A DNA stretch of 64,000 bases, taken from assembly GCA_037783545.1 (NCBI GenBank), contig JBBELK010000105.1, positions 558,001 to 622,000 on the forward strand. The letters run 5' to 3'. The notes under the pieces are model-generated. The model did not search any database. It had not been told where the DNA came from and worked only from the letters and a program-made list of their open reading frames with translations. Numbering within the stretch: position 1 is the stretch's first letter; every line of letters begins with the position of its first letter. Below are positions 1-14,700 of this stretch, in pieces. The position numbers and the translations under genes were made by a program. This DNA comes from Henricia sp. BOLD:AAB3569 (taxonomy: Eukaryota; Echinodermata; Asteroidea; Spinulosida; Echinasteridae).

Positions 1-2744
1 GTGGTGGGCAACAGTCACGCGCGTACACGCGCGCGCCAATAGACGCACATGAACACGCGTAAAAAATACTCACCAGCGTATTTTCATTCGAAGATGCCAC
101 ACACGCGCGTTGCGATACGTTCAAAATATTGAGCATGCAGTCAGCTTGTAAACACTAAAGTGCTTCTACTTGATCGCGATTTTTAGCATTAAGAAATACG
201 TTTTATCTTTATCGATACAACAGCCATGGCGCAACAACACTAAGCAAGGTTAAGCAACAAACGTAAGTGCAACCAATGCGCTTTTCTTGCTCTGTTTGCT
301 GGTTATTACTCGAGCCACGTGGGTCATGAAAAATGCCCACCAAAATGGTGGATGGAAGGGGTGACGTCACCGGAAAGCAATCAATAAACATCCATGTAAC
401 CTTTTGACGTCGTAAGATACTAATAATAATAACAAGCAGTGTTTTATATGAATCACGGGTTTTATTTTATTGCCAACGTCTGTAAATTTGCAGAGTACAC
501 AGAACTCTGTGGGATCTTCATTAGTGGCGGCTTCGATATTGAAGAAATCACGTTCGCCTTTTATGAAGAAAAGGCAGAATTTGTGTTTGCACAATCTCTA
601 GGGAATAACAAAGGTACACGGCCAGTTACAAATTAATAGCCTGGACGGCTAGCAAAGCCTTCATTTCCATGGTAACCGCTGTTACTATACCGAGCCGCTG
701 GGGTCAGTTAGTGCATGTGGAATATTTCCAGGGGCCAATTTCATAAAGCTGTTAAGCAAAAAAATTTGCTTAATCAAACATTTGTTTGCTTTATAAAAAT
801 GGGTTATCAGTCAAAATTGCATGTCAACTTGTGTTTTTAGCAAGAACAGCAGATATTCTTGTGAAAAACACAAATGTTACAATGTGAAATATTTTCAGAT
901 TTCCAACGAGTGCTTACAGGCAGTACACACGATTTTCAAAAAGAAAGAACAATCCTGGATTTATTACAAATTATGTCAGAAAGTTTAATTAACATGACAT
1001 TTTCGTCTCACACGCCGAGGTTTGGTATACCACAGAAGACTAAGACCGAGTTTTAAATATCGGGCGTTTTAGAAGTTTTTAGAAGTTTACATATTCCACC
1101 GTGTGTTTTCGACCGTGATACTATTTGCGTAAATTGTGTCGGCAAATCGTCTATCATAATAATGAATACAATTATTTGTATAGCATTTCATTTTTTAATC
1201 CCACTTATAACTGTGTCACTCTGAAAGGCCGTTGTCATAGAGCTGACCTCAAGCCATTTCTAGGTTGGTCATTTTGGATGAAAAGGATAAGCTAAAATAG
1301 TTTTTGTTGTTTGTTGAAACTGGGAATCGGTTACATCTACGAAAATGGAAGCTTTATAATATATAGTATGCGATAATTGTGTTTCGCTTGTGTAAACGAG
1401 CAGACGTCGTCTTGAATGTAAAAAATGTTTTTACATTCCATAAAAAAAAAAAAATACAAAATTGTGAAATAAGATTTCATTTTTCCTAGGTTAGGCCTAA
1501 TCCAATCTGGACATTACCAAAGCACTACTTTAACAATCCACAACAACCACCATAGTGTCAAGACTACATGCGGCCAATTGGAAATTTGGACAAGTGGCAA
1601 CCCGTGGCGATCGCATGTTGATTTCATGATTTAGTTATATTTCGAGATGCAGTAAAACCTTGAAATTCAAGGTCAATTGCATAAGTTTCCTCAGTAGAAA
1701 TCGTATGATTCCTACTTGCTTCGTTATGTAGTTGCACTTCTCATATTACAGGGCACTTCTAGGGGGTAATGTGGCCCGGTATTGACATCATCACAATGTT
1801 GTTCTAGCCCAACATTCCACCAATTGCCTTAGTGCTGTTGCCAAGGGGCGTAACTTATTGGCAAAACAAAACAATAAATGCTTAACGAAACGCCAAAAAA
1901 TAGCATAACCGACAGGCAAAAGAAAACAAATACTAAACACAATGCCAAAGAATTAGCGCAACTTACTGGCACAATAAACAATAAACACTCAACGAAATGC
2001 CAACAAAATATTGATTTTTATAATTTGTTGATGAAGGCAAATGCAAACTTAAAGAATAAAAAAAAGTTGGAATCGTTAAAAATAAAATATTGGAGTTAGC
2101 ATATACATTGGGAAGATTTAATTTCCTATAAAAAGGAAAAATCGGTCAAAATAATTTAAGTTTTACCAGCTGAGTGGTACCACTTGTTTAACTCTTTTAC
2201 CAAGAAATTTCTTCAAGGTCTGTGACATAAGGCCAGGTTTGCTTATGTATGTTTACAGTGAGCTGCTGGCAGCGGCTTTCCGTCCAGAACTAAATGTTTC
2301 TCATGCCGCTGTGAGCGGTGCGCCGTAGCAGAAGAGTTAAAAGATTCCTCTATTAAACCACGAGAAGACTTGTTAAAGACCACCAATTCCATTCAGACCT
2401 GGATCTTTGCAAATTCTGAAGGAGAACCATAAACTTTCTTCCAAGAGAAGATGGTGCTTGCAGTAAAGTATCTTCTCGAGAACATGGTATAAGCATCGAC
2501 TTTGTTCAAGACTACAATTTGCAATAGATATTGATGGGTGGGCACCTCTTGATTCCCACTCAATAGACTACATATTCCACTAGAATATTCCATTATTTCA
2601 TTTTCGATAGAGGTAATCGTAACAAAGTGACTAGCTCAAGAACACAAGCATTTATAAAACAAGAGCAGAATTCTTAAAGCACTGCCAAAAAGATATGGGG
2701 AGGACTCACAGCAAAGTTGTCTCAAAAGACATGCAATAAGATGT
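1..2744. other. HEATR1 3' flank / intergenic, no gene recognised
   Basis: AT-rich DNA with scattered short open frames and no recognisable domain. Bases 1-130 are unusually rich in ACGCGC/CGCG words and resemble the CG-rich cores of MITEs elsewhere in the window. 731 to about 880 is one half of a foldback element (see separate entry). No clear AATAAA was found on the minus strand close to the HEATR1 stop, so the 3' end of that transcript is undefined. Confidence 0.5.
731..880. mobile_element. Half copy of ggggccaatttcataaagctg MITE
   Basis: Matches the left half of the complete foldback element at 55659-55901. The right arm is missing. Confidence 0.7.
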
Positions 2745-5700
2745 TCAGAAGTATTTCTGCAGCGGTTCTCCGAGAGTTTTCTCCAGTTCGCTGACGACCG
2801 ATTGGCATTGTTGTTCAACCTCAACAGACTCATCTGAAAGATGAATATTCACACGAATTGTTCTTGTATGCGTTTTAAAATATACCACACATTACAGGAC
2901 CAAATTATGATAAAATTGGCAGGTTTCGTTTAATAATAACTAGCAAATATTCTCTATTTCCTTTTACCGATTGCTAGTGACCGGGGAATAGTGCAATATT
3001 GCCCAGTTCATATCTTACCTTCCTTCAGTTCTGCATGGAATAGTAATATTTCTGGTTTTATTGTTTACTGGCGAGTACACAAACATTCACTATTTCCCTG
3101 TTGCAGATTGCTAGTGACCGGGGAATAGTGTAATATTGCCCGGTTCATATCTTACCTTCCTTCAGTTCTGCATGGAATAGTAATATATCAGGTTTTTATG
3201 TTTACTGGTGAGTACACAAACATTCACTATTTCCCTGTTGCAGATTGCTAGTGACCAGGCAATAGTGTCATATTGCCCGGTTCATATCTTACCTTCCATG
3301 AGCTCTGCCAGGAATGGAATAGTCTCCGGCAGCAATGACAAGTAATCCTCGGCAAGTTTCCTGTGCAATTCCTGCAGGACAGTCATAGCCGCAAATCGTA
3401 CCTGAAAAAAAAAGTTGAAAGCAATAAAAATAATAACTGTGATCCTAAATGTAGAAATCGTTGTGTGACTGGCAGGGCATATAAGCGGTCTGGTGCCAAA
3501 AATCAGTTACGCCCTTCTGCCGGGCACCCGACGAAGGTCACGCTCAATCTCGGCTAATTCCAAAACCATTGTGTTATTTTTGATTATGTAGTACTTTGGA
3601 CAAAACATAATAAACCGACCATTTTCTTTTTTGGGCCAATCAAATTCCCTGATTTGCAGCATTTTTCTCAAATTTCCTGACTGAAAAAAAAACAACCTTA
3701 TTTTCCAGGTTTTCCCCAATTTCCAGGGTGGCTGGAAACCTTGTGTTTTCCTCAACCAACCTTTGCTGATGTGTGTCTCGTCTTGAGAAGCACTTGATAG
3801 TTGAGCGGCTGCCAGGTTGCCGAGTCTTGAGACGCCGCAAGGAGCTGGGCAATGCAGGGTGTTAGATGGTTGCTTACTCGGTCATGGTAGACATCGTCAC
3901 TTCCCTGCATGTTCTCAATCTTATTTTATAATAACAAATAAAGATGAACATTTTTCGATACAAATGTGAAAAAAATACTGTCCATGAGTTTGGGAAATCT
4001 GGATGCAGTGAAAAACAATTTGGCTCCATCGGGATTCAAACCACGGACCTTCTGCTTAACATGCAGATACTCTACCAATTGAGTTACGAAGCCAACTGGT
4101 GGTCTCGAAACACGGTATTGCAGTTGTTCCTTAAAGATGAAAATGATCGAAATGATGTTTCCGATGGTTGTTTACTGTAAGCTTTTATGGTCTCAAAACA
4201 ATCGACTAAAATTCAAGATACATTATTTTCTACATTTGAAATTCCTCAATTATCAGGAATAAAAACAATGAACATTTTTGAGACATTTTCTCTCATTATA
4301 AGCAGAATGTTGCTTTAATAGTGCCCCTATTATCAAGGTTCGACAGTATACTTTACCTGATCGACGAGTGGCTGCATCAATCTTTGGAATCGTTCCTTAG
4401 AGACGAAACCTCCTTTGTCATATAAGAAGCACTTGTGCATGCAGTCCAAGATGTACGTAAGAAGTAGTGAGGACTTCTCTTCACTGTTGGCAATGTCTTC
4501 GAAGAAAGGCTTGTCTGAAAGTCAACCGCAAGCTCAAATTAAATTTGGGTTGCAGTTTGTTTAACAAACTATCTACATCTGCATGGTGACTAAGCTTCAA
4601 CGATTTTAAAATTTTTAGAATTTTTTAAAATTCCACTCAGGAATTGTTATTCTATTCAGATTTGATTTAAATTTCAAAACAAAAGCTGAATTAAAATATA
4701 CAGCAAATGTGAAACAAAATATTGGCTAATTCCTGAAATTTGTTAATTTCTGTATCCATTAACATTTAGAATCAGCGGGTACTTCCTGGAATCGGCTAGA
4801 TAATTTCTCTAAAAGATGGAGTTGCGATTCCAATTCCCAACTCCAGAAAGCATTCCCAAGTATACCCAGTATATGTGACAAACGCCCCTATACCTAAACA
4901 CTCCCGGATTTTGGAGAGGACATCTGGGAAAACAGGTTCGTTCCGCGACTCCAAACACATCTAAAAATCCCCAAGATTGTTAATTGACAATCCAGGAGGA
5001 TTTTTATCCATGTCAGGACTCACAAAATTAGTCATTGTCCGAAGAATCTGTTGCAAAATCCGGGAGGGTTGGCAGCTCTGCAAATCTCACACCCAAAAAC
5101 TGAGAGGAATTCCTTTGAAATTCCTTGGATGTTTGAGACACAATGGAGGAACAATGGAATGGGGGTACTCTCTGTCACATATCATGCTGCATGTGGGTCA
5201 TTCTATAAATTTGGGGTCCACTTTTTCTGTCCCCGTTACATCTGACATCTTGTAAAATGTTGTATTTTGTAAATTCAGGACATATTCTTTAAATGCCTTC
5301 TATTTCAAAGAGTGATTACATAAAATACAATTCATAAAAATATGGTTTGAAGGCATTTTTAATGATACTTGTATGGCAAATAGCAGTATGTCAGGTGTAA
5401 CGGGGACAGAAAAATGTCACACGTTGGACCCCAAATTTATAGAATGACCCATATGCACCCAAGCCAAATGGGGATACTCAAAAAGTTGACTTTTTCCTGG
5501 AGCTGAATTAAGTTCCTACAAAACTGCATGATCCTTTTTCTAAGAGATAAAACAAAGCGCCACTTGCCTGTTTTCATGGTATTATTGAGATCCAGTAAGT
5601 CAGCAGCCTTAGCTACTAACTGGCCAGCAAACAGCGTAAACAGGCTCTTTAGTTTGTCAGCGATGGCGTCCGATAGACGATAGAGGGTCAGTAAACGATC

Positions 5701-8700
5701 CTTAGGGGCTGTGCCGCGGCTCGCCCAGTCCACCACCTAGACAAACCAAACATAGGATTAGTAAGTCAGCAGCCTTAGCCACTAACTGGCCAGCAAACAG
5801 CGTAAACAGGCTCTTTAGTTTGTCAGCGATGGCGTCCGATAGACGATAGAGGGTCAGTAAACGATCCTTAGGAGCTGTGCCGCGGCTCGCCCAGTCCACC
5901 ACCTAGACAAACCAAACATAGGATTAGTAAGTCAGCAGCCTTAGTCACTAACTGGCCAGCAAACAGCGTAAACAGGCTCTTTAGTTTGTCAGCGATGGCG
6001 TCCGATAGACGATAGAGGGTCAGTAAACGATCCTTAGGAGCTGTGCCACGACTCGCCCAGTCCACCACCTAGACAAACCAAACATAGAATTAGTAAGTCA
6101 GCAGCCTTAGCCACTAACTGGCCAGCAAACAGCGTAAACAGGCTCTTTAGTTTGTCAGCGATGGCGTCCGAGAGACGATAGAGGGTCAGTAAACGATCCT
6201 TAGGGGCCGTGCCACGGCTCGCCCAGTCCACCACCTAGAAAAACCAAACATAGGGTCAGTAAACAGCGTAAACAGGCTCTTTAGTTTGTCAGCGATGGCG
6301 TCTGAGAGACGATAGAGGGTCAGTAAACGATCCTTAGGGGCTGTGCCACGACTCGCCCAGTCCACCACCTAGACAAACCAAACATAGCGTCAGCAAACAG
6401 CATAAACAGGCTCTTTAGTTTGTCTGCGATGGCGTCCGAGAGACGATAGAGGGTCAGTAAACGATCCTTAGGGGCTGTGCCGCGGCTCGCCCAGTCCACC
6501 ACCTAGACAAACCATAGAAGAAATAACATCCAAGGAAGAATGTTGGTAAGCTAGCCTGCAGAAATTTCAGCTACATAGATGCATCAATGCTTGAGAAAAC
6601 GTTTAAAATCCATTAAAGTGGTAAAAAAAATGTGTGTGCAAACATGTTTTTTTTAGATCAGTGACTTTACCTTCAGAAACATCGGCCTAAAGCTAGCTTC
6701 GGACAACTTCATGACAAACGTCAGCATCGCTTTGATCACATGACCTTCGACCGCTTCAATGTCTGCCAAGTCATCCTGGAAAAGAAATATGGATATATGG
6801 AAATGAGAACTATGCAAATGAGGAATATGCAAATATATGCAAATCAGACAATGCAAAAGTTAGTCTGAAAATTTAGAGACGAACAAAGAATATCAAGTAA
6901 TCTGTTGACAAATGGCAGAAAAAAATAGACTTACGTCCGTATGTTTTGTTCTGTAGTCCAACGCAACCAGGAAGAATGCCACCGCTTGTTGTTGGTACTC
7001 CGTCATGTCGGTTTTGTCCATAGCAACCAGATGATTGGATAGGATCCCCATGAGTGGGCCAATACTCCCCTGTGATTGGATACGACAATTGGTCAAATTG
7101 ACGACTTAAAAAAAACATGCATAAAATCCTTAACAAAATATAAAATTTCATTAAAATATAAAATTTTATTGAAGCTTAACACCAGGGGGCGCTCTAACAA
7201 GATTTCACTGTGCAATAGATCCTTTGCACCAATGGCCATGTTAGGGGGCAGGTTTATATATTGAAATGATATGACAATAGATCAACAAAGCACAATGCAC
7301 AGTTACATTGCTCCCAAGATGGTCGCTGTGCAAAAGGTCTATACTGTACAATACTATACCATTTTGATATATGTCCTCACCCTGTGCGTCTCAGCTATCT
7401 TGTCATATGCCTTTCTGAATACAGGGAGTAGAACCCTAACCGCTACTGTGCTGGCTAGGTTGTGGCTTAGCGTCTTCAGTCGCAGGTTTAGTTGTGATTT
7501 CTCGTCTTCGCTGTTGTCCGAGAGACGGCAGATCTGAGAAAGGGAGGAAAGAAGGTTGGTGAAAGAGAATAAACATAGTCACAAGGTGTTGTAGTTTTGT
7601 CTATCGTTTATGTGTTCCAGGTTCGAATCCATCTATGGCCAGAATATGATTTAACGGTTTAGTCTTATATAACACACACATCTATCTTGCAAGACACTAA
7701 TGGCGCTTTACAACATTATTACCCTGGTCATTGGACACGACTCCCTGGGGAGTGTGCAGCCCCAACAGCCTGACACAACCGCCCAAAGGCTACAAATCTT
7801 GCTTTTTTATCGTTTATTTTCTAAATCAATGCTAAATTTGTAATAACCACGGCAATTTGAAAATAAATGTTAAATTGAATACCATTGAATACTCCTGAGT
7901 GGAGCGACAAGTTGTAGCAAAGTGCCTTGCCCAAGGGCACAAGTCCCATAGACTATTATAATTGGACAGGGTTTAGTTTCTATTTGATTCTTTATTCTTT
8001 CTGAAATAAAATAATTTTTCTTCTCTTTTCGTTTTATTGGCACTGATCTTATTTCTAACAAATTACAGAGTTTTTCCTAGTTTAGCTCCTAGACTCACAC
8101 CCACAATACTCACTTGCAGAAGCAGATCAACCAGATAAGGGCTCTGGAAGTGCGGTAATGTATCTGTCACTTTCTGGACGGCCGTTACGGCACTCAGGAG
8201 ATGCAAGTCGGAACTGAAAGAGAGAGAGAAAAATGTCCTGAAATCTCCCATGAAAGCAGTACAAAAAACAAACGAGAGTTTACTGTGCTAACCTAAAACC
8301 AGATTAAAAAGTGAATTGGAATCAAAATGGAATTAAAATAACAAAAAATCCAATCAGATTGTAACAGGATCAATTAAAATGTGAAATACTTTACTGAATT
8401 TGGATCACATTGGAATCAAAATAACAACAGGATCAAGATTCACAGTGCAACAGGATTAAAAGTAGAATTTAGTCAGTATTAAAATGGAATAAATTTGAAA
8501 TCAAGGTTAAAAAGAAATGGAAGAGATATGGAATTAAAAGTGGATCATAACATAATAAAATAGGATTTGAATGGAATTAAAATGGAATTAAATTGGAGCT
8601 TCCACAATCTTTTATCACAATGACATTCATACCTGACAATGGTTTCTTTGTTGGAGAGCAGTTCCAGTAGGCGGGGCATAAGTCGTGGGAGGTAGCGAAT

Positions 8701-8760
8701 AGAATGCGCCTTGAGGCAACGTACACACTCAGCGAGACACAACATTGCACTGCCTTGCAC
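2745..8760 (-). CDS. HEATR1: HEATR1 exons 34-43 (residues 1772-2205, BP28CT region)
   Basis: Exon coordinates: 34 8633-8760; 35 8114-8213; 36 7381-7533; 37 6935-7069; 38 6671-6775; 39 5568-5736; 40 4357-4514; 41 3761-3919; 42 3293-3401; 43 2745-2833. Exons 36-38 encode the BP28CT-type segment (VLLPVFRKAYDKI, then FFLVALDYRTKH and MKLSEASFRPMFLK). Exon 39 (TAPKDRLLTLYRLSDAIADK) has five upstream partial copies with acceptors and leaves through a GC donor (AG|GCAAGT). The phase into exon 40 (DKPFFEDI) is correct only with that GC donor. Exon 42's 3' edge is copied twice in the next intron. Exon 43 ends with the conserved ELEKTLGEPLQ motif and TGA. Confidence 0.92.
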
Positions 8761-11700
8761 CTGGAGTCAATGTGCGAAAAGATTTCAAAATTAGGGACAG
8801 CCGAAAGACAACAGTACAACAGTCCACTGATGCCAATGGCCCAATGCCCTGCTGATGTTGGCCCCGATACCCCTTCAAGATATACACTTTCTGAGGCTAA
8901 CTTGGCCAGCATACCCTATCCTCTTAAATATCATGAGGCTTGTATACATTGATAACCAGTACCCATTTGGAACAATGTTGACCGTGATGCCCCTTCAGTT
9001 GGCCTCAGTTGGCTTGAGTGACCTTCTCCTTTTTTCATAACTTTGAGGCAGAATAATTAAATCATTTCATCGTGTTAAATCAGCACAGGTGACAGCCAAA
9101 CTTGGTCCTTGAGATGGTTTCATCATTGTGGGCATTTGGTTCCGTTATGTTGTCACAAATCAAGTCTTCCAACAAACCTGCATACTGCCCGTTTCCTCCT
9201 CACACATCACGACGGAAGCTTCAAGAACAGGGGTGAAGGCCATCGCATGGCTGCTGCCGAGGAGCGTACACAGAAGCTTCAGACTAAAGAGGGCGGTGTG
9301 CCGATTCACGTCCACTTCGTCGGTATCAACGGCATGCTGTTTGGTTGCTGTGGCAATAGTCAGGAGGCCACTTATTAGTCCAAGGAGACGTTCGTTCTGG
9401 GAGAAATAAAAACAATTAAGAATTGAAAAGTGGCACTGCCACAGGACAAAAATATACCAACTCGGATGGGATTTGAACCAGGGACACAGAGGTGAAAGGC
9501 AAGGATAGTACCACTACGCCAAGCTGTTTCCCCGTTATTTGAGGCACCGTTTGTCCAAGGACAACATTTAACAGACATTACCAGATAATTTGAATAATTT
9601 CACCTTTTTAGCAAACATGGTTTTAATTCAACAAATGAAGATAATCATTGAGAGCACGTGTGGCCCAGTGGGTACACAACTGTGCTTGTAATCGGAGGAT
9701 AATGGGTTCGAGCCACACTTGTGCCAACGTGTTTGTGTCTGTAGGCAAGACACTTAATCTCAATTGCCTCGTCAACCCAAGTGATATTTGGGGGAATGCC
9801 ACAATCTAACTGCTGAGTTGTGCGCCTTAGCCAGGCTGCCGGCCTAGTTGAAGTGAAATGGTTCTGGTGATTTCCTGATGGCAGCGGTAATAATGGCAAC
9901 AGCGCTATGATCTATATGGAATAGCGCTATATAAAAAACCTGCTATTATTATTGCAACAAATCACTTCCAAGAAGTCAGATAATATCTGTAACTACAGCT
10001 ATTATTCAGATCAACTTTTACCTGTTCTTTGTCAAAGAACTCCTGATGTTGTTGCAGCTTATTGTTAAGCAGTTCCATGGCTTTACGTCTGATGGTTGCT
10101 AACTTGTTGCTAAGCAGACTAGCTATCACATCGATGAAGATCCGCGCTGGCAACAGAGCATTCACCTGTAAACAAAAATGACAATTCCAAATAAAATGGC
10201 TGAAATTTGTTTGCTCAATTTCAAATGAAATTTGTTAATGGGATTTGCTTTGCCCTCCCCCTACGTAACTTTATAAAGTTATGTCGGGTAAAGGAAAAAC
10301 ATTAAAATTTAAATTAAAAAAAAAACCAAACTTTCCAGAAACAGCCCTTAGCCCAAGCTTTTAATCCTCATTTCGGTGTGCTCTATTTCACAAGAACACT
10401 ATTTAAAAACAATATTGATTCATTTTGCTTCTCTTTCTAACCTTGTCTAAAGCATCATAGGTGCGATGAAGCAGCGCCCTCCAGAATTTGGCTGTTTCCT
10501 TCCCAGCATTCCTATGAACACTCTGTGCAACCTGAGTGATGTATCCCAACAGGACTTCCAACAATCTGTAAAAACAAATCATTTTTTAAATTTAAACTCA
10601 TCTTCCTCAACATACCAAAATCCTTGTGGGAAATTAGGATTCTGAACGATTTTGAAAGGATGATTTTGAAGGATTGAAGTTGAATTATTGTACAAAAAAT
10701 GGGAGAATTTTGGCAGACTAGGACGGCATTCAATTAAACATTCGTAAGAAACTTTGAAAAATTTGTAAGGACTGTAGGTGCATCCCTGTAAAAAGGACTG
10801 AGGGTATTGAGGATAAAGTATTCTCTTAAAATCTCACCTTTGTAGAAGATTCTTCAGCTTGTCTGCATCTTCTCGGGAAACCTCCGACAACTAAAGGAAA
10901 ACAAGTTTACGTGTTGTCTTAGTAACGGGTGAATAACAATTAAAATTTTAACTTGAAATGTTTTCCTGGTTATGTATTTATACTGCATTATTATGGAAAT
11001 GAATTAACAAATGAACAGTTTTAATTCTCAATATTTTAAAGTTTATAAGGTCAAATTGGAAAACATTTTAATAATTTCATTTACAAAAATGTTTGTAACG
11101 CAAATGAAAAAATGTTCACATTATAACAAATTAAATGCTTCTTTTATAAAAACATTACTTTGTACCTTTTCGACAAATTCACGATTGGAGACAACATACG
11201 GCAGGAAACAGACAGCAGTGAACCTAAACTGTCTCATCTGGCGAGCTCGGACGTTGGGATCACCATCAAACAACGGCTCCTGATTGGACGAATCCTTTGG
11301 TTGCTTTAGTCTGGAGCCAGATCGTCTTGTGGCAGAGCTTATTTGTTTTCTCTCTGAAACACAAAACGTAAGAAACCAAAAACATCTTACCACAATCACT
11401 GGCATAAACTTCCCTTTTCAACAATTCCTATAAAACTTGTTAATGGCATGATTTTGGAGCTAATTTTCACACAACCAGCAGACTTTTCAATACATTTCGA
11501 TCCGTGGATGTTCATCAGTGACTAACAAGTATGAGTTCCGAGAGAGTATAAGCTATTGATAAGGGACAACACAAATCTAACCACCAGTAATGACAGTAGT
11601 ATCGCTGTTATTTTGAGGGGTAACGCTGTTATTTTGAGGGGTATCGCTGTTATTTTGAGGGGTATCGCTGTTATTTTGAGGGGTATCGCTGTTATTTTGA

Positions 11701-14700
11701 GGGGTATCGCTGTTATTTTGAGGGGTATCGCTGTTATTTTGAGGGGTATCGCTGTTATTTTGAGGGGTATCGCTGTTATTTTGAGGGGTATCGCTGTTAT
11801 TTTGAGGGGTATCGCTGTTATTTTGAGGGGTATCGCTGTTATTTTGAGGGGTATCGCTGTTATTTTGAGGGGTATCGCTGTTATTTTGAGGGGTATCGCT
11901 GTTATTTTGAGGGGTATCGCTGTTATTTTGAGGGGTATCGCTGTTATTTTGAGGGGTATCGCTGTTATTTTGGGGGGTATCGCTGTTATTTTGGGGGGTA
12001 TCGCTGTTATTTTGAGGGGTATCGCTGTTATTTTGAGGGGTATCGCTGTTATTTTGGGGGGTACTGTTGTCATTACCAGTGGTTACATCTGTGTCTCTTA
12101 CCTAAACTAACAATTAAACCAAGAAATAAAGTCAGAGAACGTTTTTATAACACCACAAAAAATGTCTTACCTAGTTCCCTGTCTTCTTTCAGTGTTGAAA
12201 CATACTCTAACAGTTCAGTCAGACTGGTGATCTGAACATCTGGGGTGAAGTTTTGGCAAAGTTCCAGCCAAAAGTCAATGCTGCGACCAGGACCCTGGGG
12301 TCATGGGAAAATAACGACATTCTTTATTGACTGGTTAATATATCAAATAAATGATTACATTGATTTGAATCTTGTGCTCAGTAACATTTTTCATGATTCT
12401 GGCGGTACATACGAGCAATTGTTATTAGGTTTTAATCAGCGTTTTTTTTATTAGGGCAATTATCAGAATCCATGCCCCTAGCCGGTTTTAAACGTATGTA
12501 TGAGACCAGCAAAATCCACTTTTATTCACTAAGTAAAAATTTTGATCAGAATAGAGTCCATCACAAACCTTTCGGGGGAGAATTAACTTTTAAGAACAAT
12601 CCAATTTGGGACTGTCCACCAGGGTTGTAGTAGAGTCCATCACAAGTCCTCACAAGCCTTCACAAGTCCCTAGGTCTTAATTCAAGTCACAAACTATTCA
12701 AATGAACTCCAACAAAGGCATTCTTTTGTGCGTGTTCATCCTTTGCTTCTTGTTACTGGACTTGTGTTGGACTTGTGCGGGAATTGTCACGGACTTGTGA
12801 TTTTATCGGCTCTGGACTTGTGATAGACTTGTGATGGACTCAACTACAACCCTGATCAGATTTGTAGAGTTTTAGATAGAGCCAATTCAGACTGAGCCAA
12901 TTCTCATACCTTGACGTCGATTTCATCCCCAGGATGCATTGCAGCCGCCCCTTTTATGACGTAACCCCCAATAAGCAGAGCTAGCATTCGAGCCAAGTAT
13001 CGCTCTTCTCCTACGGTGTTCATGAGTTGAGTAAACAGCGGCAAGCGTCGGTGTTCAGGGATGTGTGGGAACGCATCTACAAAGACCCTCATTACCATGA
13101 CAACGATATCATCAACACCGCCTCTGAGGCTAGGGGGTAAGGCTGTCTGCTGGCTGGCCTGAAAAACAGAGAGAAACCTATGCTTTCAAAAAATTGTGAC
13201 AAGCTGCCATCCTTTTTAGGCTGGCTCTATAGTTAACCAGTTGACACCGGGACTATTTTTTGTTAAAAATAAAATTTAAAAGGTAAATACCCAGAGCCTC
13301 CGTAAGCACAAAATCGGTTGCTAAACAGCGCCATGAAATTGGCCATGCAGGTCAAGCATCACAAACACCGACTCTTGAGAGTCACTTTTACATTAAGTTG
13401 TATGAATCTGCTCACCGAAAGGTCATACATTCCGAGTCAACCGCCCCTGTGACTATACATTACCAGAACGTGTTAACACATCCTCCAGCATCAAGTGGTT
13501 AAAGTGCATGGACAATGGAGCCATCAAGCCACAGTAGTCAGGGGCCTAGATTCTTTCACATGAGTGCCCCTTTGTAAAACATGTGGGCAAACACGCATTT
13601 ATATAATCCTTTTTCAATTATCGTTTTTCTACAAAAAGATATCTTAGGCGGAATCATTGCGTAAGACAGTTGGAACCACTTCTATCTTCCATCTGAGTAG
13701 GTTTATCCGGTCAAATGGCTGATTAAATATTTACTACTCACAATAAGTTAGGGATATTGTGGGATGCACGCAGATATTTTATTGCGGGGTATGCATTCCA
13801 CGTGAATGATCTTGTATATGATTAGACAATTGTATCTGCATGACAGACACACCTTGTCACAGCAATAGGTGAAAACGGGCATCTCAAGACAAAAATCCAA
13901 AAACACAACATACCAATATCCCAAACGTATTGTGAGCGTGTATTAAACAAGATCTATACCTTAATAAGAGCTGGTATGACAGTCTGGACTGTGCGTATGA
14001 TAACTTGGAAGCTATAGCTGTCATCACGATGAAGCATATTGGCTCCCATGAAGGTGAAAATGGCCATGATGTTATGCAACACGTGGTCCTGAAGTCAGAC
14101 AGAAACAGAACAAATTTAGCAATTTATTTTCCCCATTAGGGTAGTATTTATGCAGCAACCTATTTATGGAGGCACTGAGGATGAACACTGTACATTAAAT
14201 TGCAGCATACTGGTAGAAAATCTGGGCTATCTTCTTCACGTCCCACTGTAGGTTTTGAAATTTAAATAAAGTCGAACATTATTGCAACGTTCTGCTGGAA
14301 CTCAAACTACATTCGAAAACGTTTTAAACAGATGTCTGATAAAAATTGACCACTCTCACAGACGCCATCTTTGTAGGAAAAATGCTACTGCGTATTAAAT
14401 GCCATCAAGTACGCGCACGAACACCCTGGAAAATGTTCCAAACACGCGCGCATGTTGATGGAAATTTGTTCGAAATACGGCGTAGCTGATGCGCGTCACA
14501 AATATTTAAGATCCTGATGCATGTGACAATTTGTAGGAAGTGACGTCATTTGAGAGCGAACAATTGAATAAGACGGTTTTTCTTACAGGATCCACAAACT
14601 ATGTTGAGATAGTCTGCATTCTCATTAGTTCACTCACTGATTTTGATGTATTTGTACTTGTTTTTGCACCACCTATTCATGGATTTGTTTTAAAAAGAGT

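Noticed and set aside
1878-2099. 73-codon frame rich in Lys/Asn
   Set aside because: AT-rich composition artefact in the 3' flank of HEATR1; no homology recognised.
5437-6502. Six separate genes with the start VDWASRGTAPKDR
   Set aside because: They are partial copies of HEATR1 exon 39 in a tandem array; only 5568-5736 is the real exon.
11522-12110. Open frames of about 183 codons on both strands rich in ILRGIAV / PLKITAI
   Set aside because: They are produced entirely by the 21-bp minisatellite; no start context, no domain, and they lie in a HEATR1 intron.
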